Source: SZUA-584 sp041656035 (GTDB taxonomy: Bacteria > Bacillota > Clostridia > Christensenellales > SZUA-584). From it: a stretch of DNA of 38,473 bases. The position numbers and the translations under genes were made by a program. The notes below the pieces were generated by a model. It was not told the DNA's origin. It worked only from the letters and a program-made list of their open reading frames with translations, and did no database searches. The stretch lies in contig CAZPHS010000019.1 in the NCBI GenBank assembly GCA_964586785.1, positions 1 to 38,473 on the forward strand, written 5' to 3'. Positions 1 to 8,255 of the stretch are shown here, in pieces (positions within the stretch are counted from its first letter, which is position 1; each line of letters begins with the position of its first letter).

Positions 1-70
1 TCCTGCGGTTCGCCGTTTGCCTGAGAAAAGTTTTCACGGAGAACGCAGAAGAACCTTTCATCATTTTGAT

Positions 71-99
71 TTGATTTTATTCGGACTTTCGAGTATAAT
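71..99 (+). promoter_or_regulatory. Sigma-A-type promoter of the ABC-3C operon
   Basis: A TTGATT hexamer at 71-76 and a perfect TATAAT at 94-99 are separated by 17 bp, the ideal spacing for a housekeeping promoter. The first start codon lies about 50 bp downstream, behind a GAAAGGAAG ribosome site. No other promoter of comparable quality was noticed before the ATPase gene, so this probably drives the whole operon. Confidence 0.75.
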
Positions 100-152
100 C
101 AACATGACATGGCAAATTATTCAAAACGCACTTCTCTGAAAGGAAGCAATGA

Positions 153-344
153 ATGGAATACATAAGCGCTACTGAGGCAGCAAAAAAGTGGGGAATTTCA
201 ACAAGAAGAGTACATACGCTTTGCGCTGAAGGGCGGATCGAAGGAGTAACGCGGCTTGGTAACGCGTGGGCGATTCCTAAAGATGCTAGAAAGCCAAAAG
301 ATGCTAGAATTAAGAGTGGCAAATATATATTAAAAAATAAATGA
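153..344 (+). CDS. Small helix-turn-helix DNA-binding protein
   Basis: A 63-residue basic protein that looks like a single excisionase/MerR-like winged helix-turn-helix. The segment ISATEAAKKWGIS is a typical first helix pair, followed by a recognition helix (TRRVHTLCAEGRI) and a wing ending in WAIPKDA, then a lysine-rich tail. The start is chosen for its GAAAGGAAG ribosome site at 138-146. The stop overlaps an ATG in an ATGA at 341-344, though the next gene more probably starts at 374. It is probably the regulator of this operon. From memory, similar small proteins often sit upstream of Fic genes in Clostridia, which matters because a Fic remnant lies on the far side of the ATPase gene. The target DNA is unknown. 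Confidence 0.8.
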   Translation: MEYISATEAAKKWGISTRRVHTLCAEGRIEGVTRLGNAWAIPKDARKPKDARIKSGKYILKNK

Positions 345-373
345 ATCATTCAGTATCTGGGAGGAGGATGAAG

Positions 374-1585
374 ATGGCAGGCAATACACATGTACCAGAT
401 AAGTTACATGGATACACACTTCAAGTACGACACATGATGTGTGAACTAATATCTCTTGACTTGGAAAAAATCGTTAGCGTCGAAGCATTGGAGGATGTGG
501 CGGTTCAATCAGAAGACAGTGTAGTTGCCGAGCAAATCAAAAGTGTCCAATCAGGCAATAATCCTATTGCGGATCGATCTGAAGTATTTTGGAAATCACT
601 CTATAATTGGTTTCAGTACATAAATAATGGTGATCTCTCACTGGATAACACAACGTTCCGGCTTGTAGTGATTTCTAATAGGAATGTTACTGCTGGTGTA
701 ATTGCTGAATCTTTTCACACAGCTCATACTGATGAAAATGCGAAAGCTGCTCTTAAAACCGCCCAAGATACCCTGTGGGGGACCAAGAGCGAGTTGAAAG
801 TACAGGTTCCTAATGGATACAGTTCATATTTAGATATTCTCTTTAACAGTGGAAATACAGCTATTGTGACGCAAATAGTCAAGGCTATGCAAATAGAGAT
901 TCACCCATCCAATTATGATGAGAATTTTTATAAAAAGTTTTGTAGTCAGCCAATTCCACCTGAGTATGCCGAAGAACTGTTTACCTACATGTTGGGATGG
1001 GTCTATGAACGAGTTAATGCTCAAACGAAGCATGGTTTGGCTGCTTATATTAAGTGCAAGGACTTTAGAGATGCGTTGCAGTCACAAATAAGGAGATACA
1101 ATCAAAACGGAATTCTCGCTTCTGTAGCAACACGACCCAGTGAAAATGAAACTCAAAAAGAACTGGATAGGCAAGACATCTATATACAGCAATTGGGATT
1201 GATCGAACTGGATGTTTCGGATAAGTTCAAAGCAGCTAACGATTTTCTCCGGACAAGTGCCGAGAAAACAGCGTGGGCAGAACGTGGTATTGTAGCCCCA
1301 CAAAGCTTTGATGATTATCATGATAGTTTGGTTAGGATATGGAGTACCCAATCACGTCTCGTTTCTCTTACGCCATCTCCTACAAATATACAAAGCGGGC
1401 AAAAACTATACCTTATATGCCAAGATGCTGTTCGTACTACCAAAGTGCAAGGAAATGATACTCCGGAATTTTTTGGAGCAGGATCACTCCACTCTCTTGC
1501 AAATGAACCATCTCAAGAACCTCTAATTGGCTGGCATCCTACATATAAGGATTTACTAAAGGCAAGTGGTGATGCAAATGAGTAA
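374..1585 (+). CDS. ABC-3C system effector: Cap4/DUF4297-like PD-(D/E)xK nuclease with ABC-3C C-terminal region
   Basis: A predicted cytoplasmic nuclease of a three-component ABC conflict system, 403 residues from this start. The N-terminal 150 residues follow the Cap4/DUF4297-like restriction-fold pattern: an opening GYTLQVRHMM helix, a strand with VSVEALEDVAV (Asp41) and a strand with EQIKS (Gln54-x-Lys56), a D...QxK variant of the PD-(D/E)xK site, then an FWKSLYNWF helix. The C-terminus carries IGWHPTYKDLL, an ending that I associate with the ABC-3C interaction domain. ATG 374 is preferred because GGGAGGAGG lies at 358-366. ATG 341, overlapping the previous stop, would add 11 residues. The next gene begins inside its last codons. 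Nuclease activity is inferred from motifs only. Confidence 0.75.
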   Translation: MAGNTHVPDKLHGYTLQVRHMMCELISLDLEKIVSVEALEDVAVQSEDSVVAEQIKSVQSGNNPIADRSEVFWKSLYNWFQYINNGDLSLDNTTFRLVVISNRNVTAGVIAESFHTAHTDENAKAALKTAQDTLWGTKSELKVQVPNGYSSYLDILFNSGNTAIVTQIVKAMQIEIHPSNYDENFYKKFCSQPIPPEYAEELFTYMLGWVYERVNAQTKHGLAAYIKCKDFRDALQSQIRRYNQNGILASVATRPSENETQKELDRQDIYIQQLGLIELDVSDKFKAANDFLRTSAEKTAWAERGIVAPQSFDDYHDSLVRIWSTQSRLVSLTPSPTNIQSGQKLYLICQDAVRTTKVQGNDTPEFFGAGSLHSLANEPSQEPLIGWHPTYKDLLKASGDANE

Positions 1586-2069
1586 TCTAAATCGAGAAAT
1601 ATACCTTGTTCAGAATCCCTCGATAGGTGCGGCTATACTTTGGCGCTTTATTTGTGGGTACTATGGCCAAGAAAATAAGGCCACACCTTTTCCTTTACTA
1701 TTCCTCGTTCTACCAATTATTTTTAGACAGGATTTATGCGAGGTAATTAAAAGTACGCAGAAGAAATCAGGACTCACAAAGGTTTCTGAAAAGCTCTTTA
1801 GCGGTCGCAAGAACGACCAGCTTTATTGTGTTCATAATGCGGCAGAGCAATATAAACAAACTACGCTGTCATCAATAAGTATCGGTATGAGTGCCAAGTT
1901 ATTTATTGTTGATACAAAGACCGCATTGGTGCTTCCACTAACACAGTCAAATAAAACTGGCATTACACAATCCGCGAAATATCTGTTAGATGCGGCAGAA
2001 AAGCTTGGAATATGGTGCTCAGAATTAACATTACATGAGATTAGTACTCTCTTGAAGGTGAGGTTTTAA
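1578..2069 (+). CDS. ABC-3C system middle component
   Basis: A 163-residue protein matching the middle component (MC) of ABC-three-component systems in size, position and opening sequence (REIYLVQNPSIGAAILWRF). The family is small and mostly helical, and is thought to bridge the nuclease effector and the ABC ATPase. No catalytic residues are visible. The start at 1578 overlaps the end of the nuclease gene by 8 bp, and the stop lies directly next to the ATPase start, so the three genes are probably translationally coupled. Upstream in-frame GTG and ATG codons at 1566-1572 are alternatives. Identification rests on the pattern and on the neighbours, since the family has no sharp motif. Confidence 0.75.
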   Translation: MSNLNREIYLVQNPSIGAAILWRFICGYYGQENKATPFPLLFLVLPIIFRQDLCEVIKSTQKKSGLTKVSEKLFSGRKNDQLYCVHNAAEQYKQTTLSSISIGMSAKLFIVDTKTALVLPLTQSNKTGITQSAKYLLDAAEKLGIWCSELTLHEISTLLKVRF

Positions 2070-2070
2070 T

Positions 2071-4050
2071 ATGAAGTTTTCACTAAACTCGATTATTCTG
2101 TGGCCCAAAAAGAAGGAATTTACATACAGGCAAATTCCGTTTGAACCCGACAAGGTGAATATCATCACGGGTTCATCTCGAACAGGCAAATCTGCAATTA
2201 TACCTATTATTGACTATTGTCTAGGTGCAGACAAATGCACAATTCCCGTTGATATAATAAGAAATGCCTGTGAATGGTTTGGTGCCCTATTTGATCTGGA
2301 TAATGAGCAGATTTTGTTGTGTCGTAAAGAACCCGGATCACAAAGTTCCACGAATGAAATGTATTTTTCCAGAAGCAAAATTGCCGAAATTCCAGAGAAT
2401 ATCGAATCAAATACGACCGCACCACAGGTCAAAAACATTCTAAATGAACTATTCTCAATGTCTTTCCTTGATCTTGATCCTACGACTAGTAATTTTTCAG
2501 CACGCCCATCTTACCGAGATTTTATGGCGTTTATTTTTCAACCGCAAAATATAGTTGCCAATGCAGATGTTCTTTTTTATAAAGCAGATACGAGTGAACA
2601 CCGGCAAAAATTGATCAATATATTTCCATATGCGTTGGGGGCGGTTACTCCCCATGTTTTAGCTGCCAGACAAGAGATAGAACGCTTGCGTAAAGAAAAG
2701 GATAAATTAACACGAGACTTAAATAACATCAAAGATGTCGCGGAGAATTGGAAGCAAGAAGTGCATTCATGGATTGCACGCGCGCGTGAATTAGGGCTAA
2801 CTACATACACCTGGGATGGCAAGGATAGTTTCGAACAACAGATTTATCAGTTGCGGTTAATTGTTCAAAAAAGTGAGATCGAGTCCACTATATCTGCTAA
2901 CAACGTAAAAGATGTTTCCGAAGAACTTATTATGCTGCGCAAGGAAGAACAAGAGGTATCCTCAAAGCTCTTTGCTTCCCAGAAGCGCTATTCCGAAATG
3001 AAGCAACTGTCGGGCTCTGTTGGTCAATATGATCACTCTTTACAAATACAGTTGAATAGACTAGATATATCAACATGGCTTCGAACAATGGCGACAACAG
3101 ATGAAAGCACATGTCCCATCTGTGGTAATGTGCATAGCGATTCCATATCAGTTTTAGATGATCTTTGCAGTGCAATCGCGGAGATAGAAAAAACCGCTGG
3201 TGATATGAAAGTCGTTCCAGCAGCTTTCGAGCGCGAATTACAAATAGTAGATGAGGAAATTCAATACCTTTCTGAGAAAATGTCGGCGATACGGCGACGG
3301 ATAAACGAGGAAAGCGGAAAATATCAAGATAACGCAGACAGAAAATATACCCTAAATAATGTGGCGCGCTTTCTTGGCAGAATGGAGATAGCCATTCAGA
3401 CTTACGATAGGATAGGTTCCGATAGCGAATTGGAGCAGAAAATCCAAGAGATTGATTCGCGGTTATCTGAACTTCGAAAGATAGTAAATGAAAATGAAAT
3501 CGAGAAAAGAATTAAGGCCGCTTTACGATATATTGAAAGCGAAGCGAACAAAATTGTATCTGGACTAGATGCCGAACGACCGGATGATCCTATAGAGTTC
3601 ATAATTAAAGACTTAACGATATGTGTCAAGAATGCCTCTGGACGTAGCGATTATTTATGGGAGATAGGGAGTGCCTCAAATTGGTTAGCTTACCATGTTG
3701 CTCTTACTTTAGCATTTCAAAAATTTTTCCAAGAGCGTGGAGCGATATCAGTACCTAGTTTTTTGGTATTTGATCAACCTAGTCAGGTCTATTTTCCGCA
3801 GAAATTGGCTCGTCGAAACGAAGAAGATGCCATAGAAGATCAAGCAAGCTTGAAAGATGAAGATAAAGAGGCAGTGCAAAAGATATTTACTACGCTCTCA
3901 AAATATATTGAGGATACAAATACAAAGGTGCAAATTATAGTGATGGAACATGCTGATGAAGATGTATGGGGTGAAATTGAGAATATGCATCTTGTTAGGA
4001 GATGGCGTGGCAATAATGAGAAACTTATTCCTACGGAATGGGTAGATTAA
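2071..4050 (+). CDS. DUF3732-type ABC ATPase of the ABC-3C system (Rad50/SMC-like)
   Basis: A 659-residue SMC/Rad50-like ATPase of the DUF3732 family. A Walker A loop (GSSRTGKS) is at residues 34-41. A long charged coiled-coil region follows, interrupted near residue 348 by CPIC, resembling one half of a Rad50 zinc hook. The C-terminal lobe holds FLVFDQPSQ (near 564), the Walker B/D-loop-like signature of the family, and VMEHADE near the end as the His-containing switch. In ABC-3C systems this subunit is the presumed sensor whose ATP-driven state gates the nuclease. It is the last intact gene of the operon. Its base composition is AT-richer than the chromosome to the right, which fits horizontal acquisition. 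The trigger is unknown. Confidence 0.85.
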   Translation: MKFSLNSIILWPKKKEFTYRQIPFEPDKVNIITGSSRTGKSAIIPIIDYCLGADKCTIPVDIIRNACEWFGALFDLDNEQILLCRKEPGSQSSTNEMYFSRSKIAEIPENIESNTTAPQVKNILNELFSMSFLDLDPTTSNFSARPSYRDFMAFIFQPQNIVANADVLFYKADTSEHRQKLINIFPYALGAVTPHVLAARQEIERLRKEKDKLTRDLNNIKDVAENWKQEVHSWIARARELGLTTYTWDGKDSFEQQIYQLRLIVQKSEIESTISANNVKDVSEELIMLRKEEQEVSSKLFASQKRYSEMKQLSGSVGQYDHSLQIQLNRLDISTWLRTMATTDESTCPICGNVHSDSISVLDDLCSAIAEIEKTAGDMKVVPAAFERELQIVDEEIQYLSEKMSAIRRRINEESGKYQDNADRKYTLNNVARFLGRMEIAIQTYDRIGSDSELEQKIQEIDSRLSELRKIVNENEIEKRIKAALRYIESEANKIVSGLDAERPDDPIEFIIKDLTICVKNASGRSDYLWEIGSASNWLAYHVALTLAFQKFFQERGAISVPSFLVFDQPSQVYFPQKLARRNEEDAIEDQASLKDEDKEAVQKIFTTLSKYIEDTNTKVQIIVMEHADEDVWGEIENMHLVRRWRGNNEKLIPTEWVD

Positions 4051-4181
4051 TAAAAAACTAATAGCAGGAAGAAATCCCTCGTCATCAGAAGATACTCTCT
4101 CGTCAGAATGCACCCTCTCAATTTACAAAAGTCATCATTGTAGCAGAATTTAAGAGGATGCCAAAAAGTCCCTAAAATGCT

Positions 4182-4902
4182 GAAAATCTGCTCGCCTTTC
4201 TCCGCGCGGAAAAATCCGGTGGCATCAAGGGCGGTATTTATCACAAGGTGCAGATCGATCCGAGCTGACCTACAACTCCAACCATATCGAGGGCAGCCGT
4301 CTGAACCTTGACCAGACGCGGTACATCTATGAAACGAATACCATCGGTACTGAGAACGCAGCCGTGAATGTGGACGATATCGTGGAAACGGCAAATCACT
4401 TCCGCTGTATCGACCTGGTGATTGAACAAGCCAATCAACCTTTAAGCGAAACGTTCATCAAAGGGCTGCATCTGACATTGGTAAACGGAACAAGCAACGC
4501 CCGGAAAAACTGGTTTGCCGTGAGACTACAAGAAGCTTCCAAACGAAGTCGGCGGGCCGGACACCGCATTGCCGAAAGAAGCTACCGCCCGCATGAAGGA
4601 GTTGCTCCGTTCCTATCACGCCGTGAAAGAAAAGATGTTGGAGGAAATCATTTTATTATGAGTTCGAGTCTATTCACCCCTTCCAGGACGGCAACGCGCG
4701 CTTGGGCAGGCTTATTCTTTTCAAGGAATGCCTGCGGAACAACATTGTACCGTTCATCATTGATGACGATTTGAAGCTGTTCTACTACCGAGGCCTGAAG
4801 GAATGGAAAAATGAACGAGGGTTTTTGATGGACACATTCCTTGCGGCGCAGGATAAATTCAAGGCAACCCTCGACAACTTCCGCGTGCCGTATGAAACAT
4901 GA
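4182..4902 (+). pseudogene. Fic family protein, multiply frameshifted pseudogene
   Basis: The remains of a Fic-domain AMP-transferase are readable in pieces. Codons from 4182 read ENLLAFLRAEKS to the first break near 4257. From 4262 another frame reads LTYNSNHIEGSR through NGTSNARKNWFAV to 4522. From 4524 a third frame reads DYKKLPNEVGGPDTALP and stops near 4659. From 4651 a fourth frame carries the Fic motif and the C-terminus to 4902. SNHIEGS is the usual segment upstream of the Fic core. The Fic motif reads HPFQDGNARLGR, with Ala where the family has Gly (GNGR). No start codon is in frame at the 5' end. Three frame changes make a functional product very unlikely. The reading frames 4364-4774 and 4702-4902 are fragments of it. 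Confidence 0.88.
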
Positions 4903-5011
4903 CATCGGAAGAAAACGAATGATATCAGCTTAGTCCTATCAATAGGCGTTGACATCGCTCTGATATGATTTTCGTGATATATTTCTAACATGCTGCAAGG
5001 GAAGTGATGAG

Positions 5012-5581
5012 ATGAATCTGTCCAACGATTTGTATCATATAAGTATTACAAAAGAGGCGGAGCATGACCCGACACCTTCTATCGACACGCGATTATACGA
5101 TCTTGTGCTTGATCCATATGGGTACATAGATGCTGAATTTCGTACTGTATTTCTCATCATAGTGAAATCTTTTCAAAGTAGAACCAGAATCGGGTTGGTT
5201 GGTTCTTTCTTCTCAAACCCCGATCATTGCGCGGTTTTGGACGGCGCCAACTTGATTGTCCTCATGAACGATATCATTGTCCATATCCACCTTGAATCTA
5301 TGGAGATCATTTCGCACAAAGAAATTGGGGATACCCCATACTTTGCGCTTTACCTTATACACAAGGGGTACATTGTCCATGGCGAACTGGAAATATTACG
5401 CTTAGATAACGCTTTCAATAGGATATGGGATTTCCGGGGCTCAGATATTTTCGTCACACAGGACGCAACGCATGAACCGATCATTATTGCCAAAGATCAA
5501 ATACTATTGGAAGATTGGAACGGCATAAGGTATGCGCTAGATATGGACGGAAAACTGATTTGGGATACATATAAGCGTTAG
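5012..5581 (+). CDS. Hypothetical protein
   Basis: A 189-residue protein that I do not recognise. It is mainly beta-strand in appearance, with alternating hydrophobic residues and short turns (for example HIHLESMEIISHKEI and YALDMDGKLIWDT), reminiscent of a few blades of a beta-propeller-like or WD-type immunity protein. There is no signal peptide, membrane helix or cysteine motif. The start has an AGGGAAGTGATGAG ribosome site just upstream. It stands alone between the Fic pseudogene and a phage remnant, in an accessory region, and is followed by a weak terminator. A role as an immunity or cargo protein is only a guess from context. The open frame and ribosome site support a real gene. Confidence 0.6.
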   Translation: MNLSNDLYHISITKEAEHDPTPSIDTRLYDLVLDPYGYIDAEFRTVFLIIVKSFQSRTRIGLVGSFFSNPDHCAVLDGANLIVLMNDIIVHIHLESMEIISHKEIGDTPYFALYLIHKGYIVHGELEILRLDNAFNRIWDFRGSDIFVTQDATHEPIIIAKDQILLEDWNGIRYALDMDGKLIWDTYKR

Positions 5582-5609
5582 AATCCCCCAAAAAAGATTA
5601 ATCATTTTC

Positions 5610-5636
5610 GGAGCAATCACAAGGCTGCTCTTTTTT
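5610..5636 (+). terminator. Possible weak intrinsic terminator
   Basis: GAGCA at 5611-5615 can pair with TGCTC at 5626-5630 and is followed by six T residues. The stem is only 5-6 bp with a 10-base loop, so termination would be inefficient. It lies 30 bp after the 189-residue gene. Confidence 0.4.
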
Positions 5637-5657
5637 ATGCCCGTTTGAGGAGGTGAG

Positions 5658-5858
5658 ATGGTAATGGCGGACAACTTTGGCTTAAAGATCGGCGTTGAGG
5701 GCGAGCGCGAGTTTAAGAAGGCGCTTTCGGATATGCGTAATATTACGCTGATTTATCAGATTCCCTGCTTCAAAAAAACACACTTGAAATCGGGCACAGG
5801 CCACGATATAGCCTTTCTATTTGTGTTTCTATCAGTAAAATGCATATTCAGCCCATGA
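5658..5858 (+). pseudogene. Truncated phage tail tape-measure protein, N-terminal fragment
   Basis: Behind a strong GAGGAGGTGAG ribosome site, the first codons encode ADNFGLKIGVEGEREFKKAL, which matches the conserved N-terminus of tape-measure proteins of Clostridium/Bacillus siphophages. These proteins are normally many hundreds of residues long. Similarity stops after about residue 30 (near 5745), and the frame then runs through unrelated sequence to a stop at 5858. No other tail gene is present on either side. I read it as one end of a deleted or transposed prophage segment. ATG 5664 is an equally possible start. Confidence 0.7.
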
Positions 5859-5973
5859 CTGCTGTAGATTTTTACTGCCTTTTCACGTGGCGATATAAGC
5901 AGTACGCTAGTAATATCATCTTTCATTTTTTGTTGCGTGCGGCTTTGAATGAACCGCGGTGAACGGATAATGA

Positions 5974-5989
5974 CCCTGTAGCTCCAGGG
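5974..5989 (-). repeat. Small inverted repeat downstream of the DUF4183 gene
   Basis: CCCTG and CAGGG flank a 6-base loop, just after the stop of the 465-residue minus-strand gene. There is no T-tract on the minus strand, so it is at best a weak terminator or mRNA end-stabilising hairpin. The surrounding stretch 5742-6004 holds no intact gene. Confidence 0.35.
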
Positions 5990-6004
5990 GGAATCCGATT
6001 TCTT

Positions 6005-7402
6005 TTAGGGTTTTTTATAATAATTTGCGTTATTGCATCCAAAACCCATAGCCAAAGCCCCAAGGCATAGGCATCTGCAGATATGGCGGGGCTTGCCGCA
6101 ACGTTGTTTATTCAATACCCTTACAGACTGCAATGTTATCGGTGAACCGGCAGTCGGCAGATCCGCGGTTTTAAACGCCAGGCAGCTATCGGCGACCTTA
6201 TAATTAATATCGGGCTGGTTAACGGCGTTAACCGAAAGATTTTGATATGACGCCAACTTTGGCGAAAGGATACCTTGGCTGTACGGCGTTATATCATCGC
6301 CTGAACAATAAATCCTGCTTTGATCCGCTAAAATATTAAACTGATAATCTTCAATATCCAGAAAATCACCGCGCGCGTCTTTGATAGCGATCGACTCAAG
6401 TATGATTGACCGCCCCTTTTGCGGAACGTCCGCAGTTAAAAACTTCAGCAGCCCTTTTTCAACAATATAGTTCTCCTTCGGCTGCAGCACGCCGTTGACG
6501 TAAAGATTGTAATATGACACCTCGCACGGCCCCGGTATACCGTTCGAGCTGTATTTGCTTAATGCGTTGGCATTTGTATATTCACGCTTGATTCCATCGG
6601 CTATTGTATAATACTGATTGTCTGTAAAGTTAACGCAGTTTTTCCCTTCAAACGTTATATATTTTAAAACAATTGTCGCGCCCTTCGTCGGTAAATCTTT
6701 TGTAGAAAACTCCAGCCTCCCCTTCTTTAATATATAGTTGATTCTTGGCTGCATAACGCCATTGACGTATAAATTATAATACGAAACCTCTTCGGGTGAA
6801 AATATGCCTTTATCACCGTATTTTTTTAACTCGTCTTTATTCGTATACACTCGCTTTGAGCCGTTGGAAATAGCGGTATATTGATAAACCTTTGCGTTGA
6901 GCCGTTCGAGCCCATATATAAGGCAGGTACTGCTCATCATTCTGACCGTATCCCTTACCTGACAAACAGCGTCAGCTAAATCCCCGCAGGGTTCAATCAT
7001 ACTTCCGCCGGATGCGCAGACCCTTGTTTCAATATTGACCGCTATCCTTATAAAATCTTCGTATCCGCACCGGAAAGGCGCTGCCCGGCAAATGAAGTTG
7101 TTGACCGTAAATTTTAAAACCGCGCATTCGGGCGCGCAAATACATATCCGCTGTACGATTCTAAACGGAACAGGCGCGGAAAGATTCCAGCCGTCGATGC
7201 ACACGGACACATACCCCTCTATCAAAATATCCGCCGTGCTGATAGTTACAGTCCGCCCCGACATCAATCTAACGCGCCTTCTAAAACGTTTTTTCGGGGA
7301 GGTCAGCTCAGTGAATCTTATCGAATCCTTTTTGTATGCGTTAAGAATTTTACCGTTTTTGTCACATAATCTGCATATGAGCACAGAAGAGTAATTTCTC
7401 AT
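6005..7402 (-). CDS. Protein with three DUF4183 repeats, cysteine-rich ends
   Basis: A 465-residue protein with three tandem DUF4183 domains at about 171-251, 261-341 and 351-431. Each repeat has an SYYNLYVNGVxQP-like core, followed by an NYxxxxGxLxF strand and an LPTxGxxIxL strand. The N-terminal 165 residues are beta-rich and contain many cysteines, including CICAPEC. The C-terminal tail has the cluster CGKPRHICRCLCLG. There is no signal peptide, so export by the Sec route is not evident. DUF4183 occurs mainly in Bacillus and Clostridia and its function is not established. The cysteine content resembles spore coat and exosporium proteins. It lies downstream of the legionaminic acid genes, and a second DUF4183 gene is inside the locus. 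It is a candidate glycan acceptor, by inference. Confidence 0.85.
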   Translation of the reverse strand: MRNYSSVLICRLCDKNGKILNAYKKDSIRFTELTSPKKRFRRRVRLMSGRTVTISTADILIEGYVSVCIDGWNLSAPVPFRIVQRICICAPECAVLKFTVNNFICRAAPFRCGYEDFIRIAVNIETRVCASGGSMIEPCGDLADAVCQVRDTVRMMSSTCLIYGLERLNAKVYQYTAISNGSKRVYTNKDELKKYGDKGIFSPEEVSYYNLYVNGVMQPRINYILKKGRLEFSTKDLPTKGATIVLKYITFEGKNCVNFTDNQYYTIADGIKREYTNANALSKYSSNGIPGPCEVSYYNLYVNGVLQPKENYIVEKGLLKFLTADVPQKGRSIILESIAIKDARGDFLDIEDYQFNILADQSRIYCSGDDITPYSQGILSPKLASYQNLSVNAVNQPDINYKVADSCLAFKTADLPTAGSPITLQSVRVLNKQRCGKPRHICRCLCLGALAMGFGCNNANYYKKP

Positions 7403-7462
7403 TTTATTTCAGTCCCCTATTCATTTTTTGTGTATGTGTGATTAACAAAGCTTTATGTGTAA

Positions 7463-7490
7463 TATAATATGAATTAAGCTATAAAGCTGT
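7463..7490 (-). promoter_or_regulatory. Possible sigma-K-like promoter of the DUF4183 repeat protein
   Basis: On the minus strand, CATATTATA (7471-7463) fits the sigma-K -10 pattern CATAnnnTA, and an AC at 7490-7489 lies 17 bp upstream as the minimal -35 element. The start codon is 60 bp downstream. The pattern is short and AT-rich, so a chance match is possible. It would imply expression in the mother cell late in sporulation. Confidence 0.3.
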
Positions 7491-7535
7491 CACTGTCGAA
7501 ACCGAGTTTAAGCCGGAACATCAAGCATGACGCGG

Positions 7536-8252
7536 TCAATACTGTTTAATAAAAATATCTGTGATTGCTTGACGATGAAACAAAGCGTGCGCAATAAAGA
7601 AATCTGTTTCATCATCAATATCAACAGACCTCTCTTTGGGCATCACGTATCCGTAACAGCCGTCCTGATACAGATTAAAGGTGTTCTCTATAAACGATGT
7701 TTTGGCTATATATATAGCGCCATTGACACGGTAGTAAACGCCATGCCTTTGCCTTGGGCAATTAGCGTTTGCATTAAGAAAGCCGTCCAGCGACCCGTTT
7801 TCGGGAAGACGGTTGCACAACAACGGCGAATAATCAGCCTCGCATACGGACACCATCGCTTGAGCGTTTTTTTCGGCAAATAACTGATATGCGCCTATTA
7901 TATCCTCGGCTGTGCGTAACGGAGAGGTCGGCTGTAGCAGCGCCGCGGTATGAAACTTTCGTCCTGCGTCGCGGTATTTACGCAACGCGTCGCGCACCAC
8001 GCACAAAGAACCGGTCGTGTCTTTTGCCAGCTCGGCGCTTCGCAAAAAAGGCACGCTCGCGCCGTATTCAACGCCTATCCGCGCGTATTCCGCGGAATCT
8101 GTGGATAAGCATATCTCATCAAACAGACCGCTTTTCTTTGCCGCAAGCACCGTATGAGCCAAAAGCGGTTTACCCGCCATTAGCCTTATATTTTTGCCGG
8201 CAAACCCTTTTGAACCGCTCCGCGCGGGTATAACCGCCAGATTTATATTCAT
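7536..8252 (-). CDS. legF: CMP-N-acetylneuraminate/CMP-legionaminate cytidylyltransferase family protein
   Basis: The 238-residue cytoplasmic enzyme activates a nonulosonic acid with CTP to give the CMP-sugar used by glycosyltransferases. The N-terminal nucleotide-binding loop IPARSGSKGFAGKNIR (residues 8-23) is the NeuA/LegF/PseF signature. LSTDS, QPTSPLR and the late DIDDETDF metal/substrate segment are present. Length is normal for single-domain family members. The start has AAGGTTTGAGAG upstream, and the gene follows the epimerase gene by 3 bp. It is last in the legH-legI-legG-legF operon. The family alone does not separate sialic, legionaminic and pseudaminic acid. The LegB/LegC/LegG company points to legionaminic acid. 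Confidence 0.9.
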   Translation of the reverse strand: MNINLAVIPARSGSKGFAGKNIRLMAGKPLLAHTVLAAKKSGLFDEICLSTDSAEYARIGVEYGASVPFLRSAELAKDTTGSLCVVRDALRKYRDAGRKFHTAALLQPTSPLRTAEDIIGAYQLFAEKNAQAMVSVCEADYSPLLCNRLPENGSLDGFLNANANCPRQRHGVYYRVNGAIYIAKTSFIENTFNLYQDGCYGYVMPKERSVDIDDETDFFIAHALFHRQAITDIFIKQY

Positions 8253-8255
8253 CTC

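Noticed and set aside
1..76. Short open frame at the left edge that could be the end of a gene
   Set aside because: Only about 24 codons are visible and no family can be recognised.
341..373. Longer start of the nuclease gene at ATG 341
   Set aside because: The GGGAGGAGG ribosome site lies after it and serves ATG 374; the overlap with the previous stop may be accidental.
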